Assembly: GCA_023079485.1 (NCBI GenBank)
Contig: CM041083.1
Location: 65,467,196 to 65,531,195, forward strand
Length of the DNA stretch: 64,000 nucleotides
Direction: 5' to 3'
Source: Archilochus colubris
Taxonomy: Eukaryota; Chordata; Aves; Apodiformes; Trochilidae
Each line of letters begins with the position of its first letter. The first letter of the stretch is position 1. This document shows positions 55,251 through 64,000 of this stretch, piece after piece. The notes beneath the pieces were generated by a model. The model saw nothing but the letters and a program-made list of their open reading frames with translations. It did no database searches and was not told where the DNA came from. The translations under genes and the position numbers were made by a program.

Positions 55251-58181
55251 CACATCAAAAAACCACCAGGGAAGGGCACCAGGGCTCTCATCCATCCAAC
55301 AGACTCAGAACATTTATTCAGACTGACAGAAACATATTTTCATCTCTTCTGATCCATCACAAGGTATGGAATAAGCTCCCAAAGATGTAAAGTTCATCAG
55401 TGTCTGGGGAGAAATGAGACAAGATTCCTGGTGTTACTTTTACAGGAGAGAGGGGCAAAGAGGTCACTGTCAGAACATTACGGCTACGAAGCCAGAGCTG
55501 AACACTCTCTGTGATTAAAAGCAGACAGAAACAGAAGGAAATGGGCTCAGGGGCTTCCTGCAAAGCTGTGACTTTGGAGGAATCATTACAAAATAGCTGC
55601 AATTCCCTCTTGGACATCACAGAACATGTCTGATGCCATGGATGACAACAATTCAGCTCCTTTGCCTGAACAATACTGAGTGATTTTTCTCTAAAAATAG
55701 GGTAACTTTTGTCACTGATCATCCTCTTCTTGCCTATGCAAAAAAAAAAAGACTGACACAGAGGAGCTACAAACACAAGCAATGAGTAAGGGACAGCAAA
55801 ACCCAAGAAATAACAGCATTTGTGTTATGGGCCTGTGCTGGAGAAGTGATTGCTCAGGGCTATGAAACTCTGCGGGGCTCCTTTTCTGGTTGGGACTGAG
55901 GATAAAGTCCAGGGAAAGATGACTTCAGCTGAAGCCAAGTGGATCTGTGGGGAGGAAATGGGTCACTTTTCTTTGTTCTTGGGGTTTTTGGGTTTGTTTT
56001 TTTTCAGGCAAGTGCTTAAAGAGCATTTTGTAAGCAGAAAGTTTCTGTGTAAAGAGAGGAGAAAAAAACCCCTGTGCTTAGCAAGGAACTAAACAGCTTT
56101 CAAGATGTTCTTTTTAAGAGCTAGGAGCAGTTATATTTTGCCTACCTCTAACATGACACCTTACCTTGTTCTTCATCTTACCATCTTCTTCTTACCAACG
56201 TCTTCAGAGATGAACTCATCCAGTTCCTGCTTGTATCCAGAAAATATCCCATTAACTGGAGTGCAATATCCTAAAACATTCTAAAACCTTCTTCCAATCC
56301 ACACAAAACCAGACAAAAACTCCAAGAAAGGCCAAACAAGTGAGGCCATAAACCAGCAGAGTGGAGGGAAGGGCCCTCTCTCCAGGACTAAAGGGAGAGC
56401 AGTGACCAAATTCACAGCTCCTCCAGGAGAACCCCATAAAAACCCAAATGCCTCCTACACACAGGGGATCTTCTACATTGAAGTATAAAATGAGATTTAT
56501 TGCAGACTTATTTATTATAGTCATACAGCCTAGATAAGAAAATTTAATTGAAAGCTTAGCTGGGAAGATCCTGTGGCATCATCTTTGGTTTCTGGGCACT
56601 CTTGGGAAACAGCCCTCAAAACCCAAACTTTTCACCCCTAGCACGCCTAGATGTTGTGTTGGGATGAGGAGGAGTTACACCAGGAGTAATCCCTTCAAAG
56701 GAGTTGTAACTTTAGGCTAAAAAGCACAACCTTGCTTACAGATGCCCTTCAGCAGTAGCTGAGGATGGGATTTCAAAATGTTTACCCTGACTGCAGAAGA
56801 GGAAATCCTGTTCATCAATGGTTCTGCTCCTATGGGTGAGCTGGGGATGCTTCCTACTTGACTTCTGTTCAGAACCAGACTGGTGCCAGGATGTCCCAGG
56901 TGAGCTGAATGGTGAACTGGATTTGCAGCCACTTCCACGTCTGTTCTTTTATCTTCCACCAAGCTTCCTTTTGGCTTTTCCTTTTTTTTTTTATTTCCCA
57001 TCAATTCTGAAACATTCAGCAAACACAAAGAATGATCTCTGGTAGGAACCAGGAACAGTAGAGGGGATTAGGAATGACCAAACCCATTTGACCTGAGGGT
57101 TTTGCAGAAGAGGAAATCCTGTTCATCAATGGTTCTGCTCCAATGGGTGAGCTGGGACGCTTCCTACTGGACTTGGACTTCTGTTCAGAACCAGACTGGT
57201 GCCAGGATGTCCCAGGTGAGCTGAATGGTGAACTGGATTTGCAGCCACTTCCACGTGTGTTCTGCCACCTTCCACCAAGCTTTCTGTTGGCTTTTCCTTT
57301 TCTTTTTTTCATCAGTTCTGAAACATTCAGACACAAAGAATTCTCTCTGGCAGGAACAGATTAGGAATGACCAAACCCATTTGACCTGAAGGGTTTTGGG
57401 GAGCCTGTATCACAGCAGTCAAACCACCTGCAAGGAGCAGCAAGAGTTACCAACACTTGGGACTGCTCAGCACCAGAGCTTCAAAGCAATCTGGGAATGC
57501 CCTGTGCTTACACAGCTTCTTCCAAAAGGCAGACAACACCTGCACAACAACTCTGAGCTACCCTCCCTTTCCCATGGAGAGCTCAAACCTCAGACACGCT
57601 GAGAAAACGCTAGCCAAGAAAAGAGATACTTTTTTTCCTTCACAGAATCAAATTCTGTTCTCTGCAGGACCTCTCCTTATTCAAGGAAAGGACATGAAAT
57701 TCATCTTTTCTGCCATATATTCCCTTTGAAAACACAATCCATTAAGAAAACCCTATTAACTCCATGATCAGTGCTGTGACTGTTGGAACACTCCAGAAAA
57801 ATTAAGACAGTTCTAAGGAAGGCAAAGGGTCTTAAGGAACTTTCCTCACAAATATGCCACCCAGCAGTCTTTATCTGCACAGCACAGCAGGAACAACACT
57901 GGGCAAAACTGAAGCAAACCAGCTGGAAACAAAGCAGCACTACAGCAAATATCCAGCATCTGGCAAGGATTTTTCCTCGTCCTAAGAGGACTGTACCCAA
58001 CTTCAGACAGTAACAACCTTCCTCTGCAGGACTCTGCCATCACCATTAGTCACTTTCTGGTTATTTTTCTTTACCTTACTCTATCATCCAATTTACTCTA
58101 TAATGCCACTTACCAGCCCAGTCTCTAATGCCAAATATTTGGCTTCACATACCTGCACCCCAGAGTTGTCACTGGCTTCCT
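55251..58181. other. Intergenic, no gene seen apart from a tandem duplication
   Basis: AT-richer sequence, unassigned. Contains the duplicated unit at 56793-57399. The minus strand downstream of 58182 would be the 3'UTR of the ankyrin gene, but no clear AATAAA site was fixed. Confidence 0.4.
56793..57399. repeat. Tandem duplication, two about 300-bp copies
   Basis: gcagaagaggaaatcctgtt begins both copies (56793 and 57104, period 311). Both contain gaaccagactggtgccagga and end near accaaacccatttgacctga. Copy 2 differs by small indels in the poly-T stretch and before the end. Confidence 0.9.
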
Positions 58182-61100
58182 TTAGGCCTTTATTTTTGTT
58201 GGTGATGACACATGGAAAGTAGATCCGGAGTGCTCACCTATAGGGAAAACAACAGATTTTTACAACCAGCAGGACTTAATGCTACTTAGTTACTCCTAGA
58301 GTGCACCTTGATTAATGGTGAGAACAATCTGAACACAAAACATCACATCCCCTCAAATTTGTGACAAGCTAGAGAGAAAATGATCAGAATACACATTTCA
58401 TGTGCATCTGTGTTCAATCCTTTCTTTGGTGACATTTTACTTTCTTATGTAAAAAAGAAAGTTTCTGAATATCACTATGGCCACAAAGAATTCACTCCAG
58501 TGTCTCCAAGGTGCAGGATCTCTCTCTCAGATAAACTGTGTGCCATGCAGTAACCAGCAAGATGCTTCCAGCAATGCAAAGGGGGCCTCCTCCTCCTGCT
58601 CTGAGGCCTGAGGCTCCTCCACTCTTTCAGTAAAGATAGCTGTACAAAATTGCTTCTCTCACTTGGTCAGTGTTCATTCAGGTCACACACAGCGACGTGC
58701 GTGCAGCTTGCTGCCACAAAACACTTGGTTCAGAGGCAGAACACAGCAAACAAAGAAAGCAGGGCACTTCCTAGATACACAGCACTGTTTGCAACACAAA
58801 GCCACGATTTCCATTCTCAAAGAAAGAATGAAAAAGAACAGGAATCCCACCAGGATTCACAAGTGAGGGAAAAAATTCCCTATCAGAAGTCAACACAATC
58901 TTTGGTCATTTACTGTGCATTCACAGAGGAAGAATCTCAATCACTATTAAACAAATCATTCCTCTCACCACGCTTGTTCTCTGCAGTCCCTGTCAAAAGA
59001 TCAGGACTTTCATTCAAAATGTACTTGGTGACACATGCAGCAACTGCAGCCCACAATTCTTTATCCAATTCTTCCTGCTCCTGATTCTCCTGCAGTTCTT
59101 CCTCTTCAGGTGACTCTTCCTAATAGAGATCAAACCACACAGCTGGAAAGAGCTCAAACAAGGACCTGCTTTGCCACCCACTGCCAGCTTGAAAAAGACT
59201 TCTCCTGCCTAAGACAGAAGGGAAACTTGGCTGACCTTGCTTTTACAAGCCCTTCAGCTTTTCCAGGGAAACCTGCAGCAGCAGAAAGAAATGCCTCCTG
59301 TCCTCAGTCTCAGCCCTGCTTCTGCACAGCCCCTGAGAAGCACTTCCCCTCTTCAGCCCAGCTTCATTTCAGTCACACCAAGCTCTCAGGTGCTCCGGGA
59401 TCTCCCTCCTACCCTCCCCAGCCCCACCATGGAAACCTCCCTGGCCTTCTCACAAAGTACCTGAGAACCACACAGAGATCTCCATTGACCTTCCTCAGCT
59501 TTCTCCTTCTGGAGAGCTTCCAGCTCTGCCTGGAGACCTACACACCAGGGAAGAAGAGCGAGATGCAGTGGTTTTAGTTCACTCTGCTGCCCCCCTCTTC
59601 TTTTTTTCAAGTTTTCTTTATTCACTATGGACTTCCATTTCTAGAAGAATCACATTCTCTTCAACCACATATGAAAAGTCAATTAAAATGTATGTGAATA
59701 AAAGGAGTTATTTATTTATATTGCAATTGGTATCTTGCCAGACTTCCTCACAGCAGAGGAGTCATTGGGAATGTCTGGAAAATGAGCCAGCTAAGGGAGG
59801 AGCAGGAGGGAGGAAGGACTGGTCAGGGACAGAGGCTTTGGAGGTGATTGATATCTTTATTTTACCTACATGGTTTTTCTTTTCTCAAATGAAAAAGTGC
59901 TTTGTTTTCAAAACCTACTTCTCTCACTTTCTATAGTAAGAAAATACAAAACAACTACTTAGCAAGTCTACTTTGGCAGAGCAGGACATCATGCAACCTT
60001 TTCCAGGCAGCTTACCAGCTTTCCTGTACTTCAGGAAAACCTTCCATAACTCCAACAAGTTTGGCTTCTGCTGCTTCTGGACCTGAAGATTTATTTGGAA
60101 AATAGTATTTCATTTCTAAAGGGCCTAATGGTCACAACAATAAACATTGTTTTCACATCAAATGTTGAACAGCAAATATAATCAGGTTGTCTTTTTCATA
60201 GTGCTTAGGTGCTGCCTTTATCTTATACTTGTAACTACACAAACACTCCTCACACACCCAACTCAGTGAGTATTCCACCCCACAAGACTCTGCAGGCACC
60301 CTGCTGCAAAGTGCTTCCAGAACTATCTTTAAATGCAGAACAGTTTCACTCCTCTGATTTTTATCTTTCTATTACTTAGCAAAATTCAGCTCTCACAGTT
60401 TCAGAATGCTTTCTTGCAAAGGTGCAGAATGCAAGGCACTGTTAGCATCACCAGACTTGATGCATAAATCAGCCTCTGCAAGTACATTTTCCACACTATC
60501 CCTACATTTCAGGATCACAGGAGAAAAATGCATCATTTCTATTTATATCAATGCAAGGAAATGAGATCATGTTAAAACTAAAGATGCTGGCTGGCATCTC
60601 CAGCATTAGTGAGTGGGTTGAAGTACCACACTCAAGTTCCCCATCACTACAGAATCCCAGCAGCAGCAGCAGCAGATGCTGACCCAAATGAACAAGAAGA
60701 AATAAAATAATGTGACTGTGCACCTAGGACTTTGGCCCCAAACCACAAGCCTACTGCTTGCTCTGCTACAGCTACAGGTCTTTTTGCAAAAACTGACAGC
60801 AGGCCAGAGATGGCTTCTAAGGAGAAAACAATGCTGGCTGGAACTGCAGTTTCTTTCAATCCCAGAGAAAACTTGCCTTCAAGAGATTTATTTCTCAAGG
60901 ACACTTTTCCTGGAAAGGCACCATACCTTAGGGCTAAAACAGATTGAGTCTTCAGAATCACTCCAAGTGTCATCATTCCCCTCCTCCTCAGAGCTCCTTC
61001 AAAAACAAAGCAAAATGAGTGCTATGTCTCTAAAATCACCCCTCAAGCAAGTGGTTGGGGTTTGTAAAGTCTCACCTTACTGAGCCTCCTTCACAAAGGT

Positions 61101-63978
61101 CATCTGTGGCTGTTCAAAGATTCAATGACATGCTGACATTAGATTTGGCAAGCTCACAATAAAACAGTACACACAAACTTCTAACATGGACAACTCTACA
61201 GCTCCTACAGAATGAAACTGGCACAGAAGCTCGCTCAGGATCACCCCAGCTTACCCTCTAACCCTCTGTTGCTGCAGCACAGCAAAGGGACTCTCATGAT
61301 GTGCTTTGCACTGCCAGCCAGACTGCACTGTTAATGCCAATAAGTGCTCCCTGAACACTCTCTGCTCTCCATTTGACACACAGCTCTGATACAACACACT
61401 TTAAAAAGCTGAAAGAACAACAGGTCCCAATCTAGAGTTCATTTATATTAAAAAATTAATCCTATAGGACACAATCCTGTCAGTGGACATGGAGCACACA
61501 AATCACAACTGCCCTTACAGCCTGACAAGGCCAAAAGGTAACAAATCAGCACATTCACAAAGCTTCTTGTGCTGCTCCTCCTGAGGCCTGCACTGAAGTC
61601 ACCCGGGAGCACAGCACAGTCAGTGCTGACAATACAAACCACCTCAAGGAAAGGCCACATCATTTTCCCCTTGAGCTCCTCCAGAGTTAAGGATCCTACC
61701 TCCTCTGTCCACAGCAGGTGCACCCCACATAAATGGAGCAGCACCTGCCTGCTCAGGACTGGTAACCATGGGGATATCTTCTGCATCACACGCAGGAGCT
61801 TCTCCTGTCTTCTCCTGCTCTGTTTTGATTTCCAGCTCTCCAGCAGCTCCTGCCCGCTCAGGAATTCGAAGGATCTTGAGGATGTTGTCACCTTGAGATT
61901 CCCCTGCAGGAGCTTCTGCTAAGTCCTCCAATTTTGCCAGATATTGACTGAGACTGCACAGACACAGAGAGGAAATAGAGTTGGAAAAAAGAACCACATC
62001 CTGGCATACACCACTCAGCACAACACTTAACACCAACTTATTATCCACCCTACACATATTCATACAAATTCTCATTATTCTCCTCAGCATTTGTTAAGGG
62101 TAACACACACAGAACTCACTGCAGGGCTCTTACCCCAGAGATGCACATTCGCACCTTCCAAGTTCCAAGCTCCTGCTTGGAACATTCTTTCAGTCTGCCT
62201 TTTAGGCACACAGAACCACCTGAGAGAAGGAACCCCCCCAGCTACAAAGCTGTGCATCAGAGCAATGAAGGGCTCTCAGTCACATCTCCTCTGAAACAAA
62301 ACGCTGGTGCTTCCTGGGCACTGCAGTGCAAGTCAGCAAGGACAATGGTGCTGGGCTGGGCAGAGGCTTTACACGCATCTCAGCTTGCCAAGTTCCTCCT
62401 CTGGCTACAGACACTTTGGAGAGTTGCTACTGGGCAGACCTCAGCTCAGCAACAATACTTGAAAGATTCTCTAACAGAGAATCCTGGGCAGAAATTCTCC
62501 TCAGCTTCCAAACTAACACTAGACACAGTGTCTCAGTTCTAACCAAACACCAGCTGACAGAATTGCTCTGGTACCCCCCTTCATCCTCCCAAGGGAAGAG
62601 AAAAGGGGAACAGGGAAGAAAGACTTGAAGGTCTGAAAAGAAGACCGGAACAGCTCTGCTCCAAGAGGAAGAGACAGGAACACGTGGGATGAGGAACAAA
62701 TATCTGCAAGTCTAGACCAAAGCCCATCTTCATGGTCACAGTTATAAGTGTCCCAGGGTCCCTCACAGCAGGGCCGACTCAGGAGAGGGGTCCCCAGCTG
62801 CCCCCAGCACCTGATGGATTCGGATCTTGCTGAGCACAGGCGAGGTGATGACAGAACAGGAGCCTCTGCCCAAGAGCTCCCAGTGCAGCCCAGCAGCAGG
62901 GAAGAAGGGAGCAGGCAGGGACCAGGCTGCCCATCCTCTGGGCTCTCAGAGAGGCTGGCAGGAGATGGCAGGCAATCCTGAGCCCTGCCTCTTCCACCCC
63001 TCACGAGTCCCTCAGGGTGCTACACACCCTCTCTCTGGGGCCCCCCACCGGTACCAGAAAATCAGCCTGGGCCCAAAAACCAGAACCCACAGCAACCACA
63101 CCCATCAGAAGACAGCCCTGAGCACACCTTCAACACACCTCTAAACACACCATTAAACCTTGGTGCTGCCACCAACGACATTCCAAAGCCACACTGAGAA
63201 CTGACCACTTCTTCTCATCAGAAAGTTCAAAGCTTACCTCCAGTACCCATGAAGATCAGCATAATCCTCAGCTGTGTTCCCATCACGGTCTTCATGGGAA
63301 ACTTTGGCACCATAAGAAAGGAGAACTTGGACCAAATTCAGCTGCCTAACAGAAGCAGCAATCATCAGTGGGGTTCTGAAAGATTCAAAACATCCTATGA
63401 AATGGATCATTTGACACAGACACAGAAACATTCCTTTCAGTCCTGCTTGCTCTCAGAAAAAGTCTTTTCCCCATTCCATTACAATGAACAAAAGAAAAAG
63501 CAGGTTCCATTAGAAGCAACAATAACAGGGCAGAGGGAGTCAAAACAGCTGCGTGCTCAGACAGAGCTGCAACATGTACAACACTTCAGTGCACACCAGG
63601 CTGCTGTGCAGGAGCTGCTTTCTCAAACTGAGGCACTGCTGCCAGGCTCAGGACACATCTCCTGCCAGACAATGCCTCCTGGACAGCCCCAATGCAGAAA
63701 GCAGCCCCTGAGGTACCACAGCAGCCAAGCACACGCTGCTTTCACACACAAGTCTCACAGAAACAGCTCCTTCCCAGTGCCCCCCCTGCTTTTGCTCAGA
63801 GCACATTCCCATGCTTCTCAGCAGTCCAACAGAAAGAATACCAAAGGGACACCTTTGGAGAAACCCCTTATCTTTGATGCCGGTCTCGAGCGTGCACGTC
63901 AACTCCTGCTTTCAGGAGGATTTCTACTATCTCTTCCTGATGTTCAGAGATAGCAAGAGCTAGTGGGGTAAAGCCCTC
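58182..63978 (-). CDS. Ankyrin-repeat protein of ANKRD26/POTE type, nine 3' exons, 5' partial
   Basis: Exons at 63872-63978, 63238-63375, 61700-61953, 61076-61109, 60927-60996, 60016-60082, 59461-59537, 58969-59119 and 58182-58237; stop TAA at 58184-58182. Phases chain without a break (954 nt, 317 residues). The first two exons encode ankyrin repeats (GFTPLALAISEHQEEIVEIL, TPLMIAASVRQLNLVQVLLS) and end GNTAEDYADLHGYW, like the last repeat of ANKRD20/26/POTE proteins. Then come a SLSQYLAKLEDLAE segment, an acidic patch (SSEEEGNDDTWSDSEDS), a helical QKQQKPNLLELWKVFLKYRK, a coiled-coil GLQAELEALQKEKAEE and an acidic helix (LDKELWAAVAACVTKYIL). Only the ankyrin part is recognised; the tail is unfamiliar. 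The first intron has donor AT instead of GT (63871-63870). The gene continues past 64000. Confidence 0.7.
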
Positions 63979-64000
63979 CTGAAAAGTCAGAGAAATACAT

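Noticed and set aside
60647..60976. 109-codon minus-strand frame overlapping the acidic ankyrin-gene exon
   Set aside because: The other frame (SSEEEGNDDTWSDSEDS) fits phase 2 from the 34-nt exon upstream and phase 0 into the next; this one does not.
1..64000. CRISPR arrays, operons, tRNA or rRNA genes
   Set aside because: Tandem arrays here lack unique spacers and lie in vertebrate introns; no cloverleaf or rRNA-like sequence was recognised by eye.

Overview
The window reads as avian genomic DNA. Truncated CR1 retroposons are frequent, the left part is GC-rich and compact in the way of a microchromosome, introns and intergenic DNA are full of mini- and microsatellites, and an LTR has the short-R layout of avian alpharetroviruses. 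All genes are multi-exon. Exons were placed by reading splice sites, phase and protein similarity by eye; no alignment or database search was run.

Layout: (1) 1-504 (+), the last three exons of a leucine-rich-repeat gene, probably LRRC71, with a poly(A) signal at 550. (2) 1188-27357 (-), a complete 41-coding-exon ARHGEF11 (PDZ-RhoGEF), about 1470 residues, phase-consistent throughout, tail-to-tail with LRRC71. Its 8.7 kb intron 1 holds CR1 copies and long purine/pyrimidine repeats, and its start codon lies in a CpG island. (3) 27.7-30.9 kb, intergenic, mostly a 1.2 kb minisatellite of about 21 bp units. (4) 34748-42527 (-), a complete ETV3 (ETS repressor), four coding exons and 513 residues, with a probable 3-4 kb 3'UTR to its left and a CpG-island promoter at 43.1-44.1 kb. 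(5) 45553-48787 (-), a complete seven-exon SLAM/CD2-family receptor of 311 residues: signal peptide, V-set without cysteines, C2-set, transmembrane segment and a tail ending in an ITSM (TIYSQV). (6) 49068-49167, an assembly gap of Ns flanked by retroviral LTR-like sequence. (7) 49.2-58 kb, mostly repeats: minisatellite, CR1 pieces, a decayed retroviral pol remnant, a 0.95 kb purine tract and a tandem duplication. (8) 58182-63978 (-), the 3' nine exons of an ankyrin-repeat gene of the ANKRD26/POTE type with an acidic/coiled C-terminal part; one intron has a non-canonical AT donor.

The order LRRC71-ARHGEF11-ETV3 matches human 1q23.1, where the next genes are FCRLs. Here the next gene is a SLAM-family receptor, then a gap, then AT-richer DNA with an unrelated ankyrin gene, so the right third may be a real rearrangement or a scaffold join.

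No prokaryotic-style system, CRISPR array or operon is present. ARHGEF11 is a Galpha12/13- and plexin-linked RhoA activator, ETV3 a growth-restraining transcription factor in myeloid cells, and the SLAM receptor an immune-cell surface protein. They are neighbours, but the sequence shows no evidence of shared regulation apart from ETS motifs at the ETV3 promoter.
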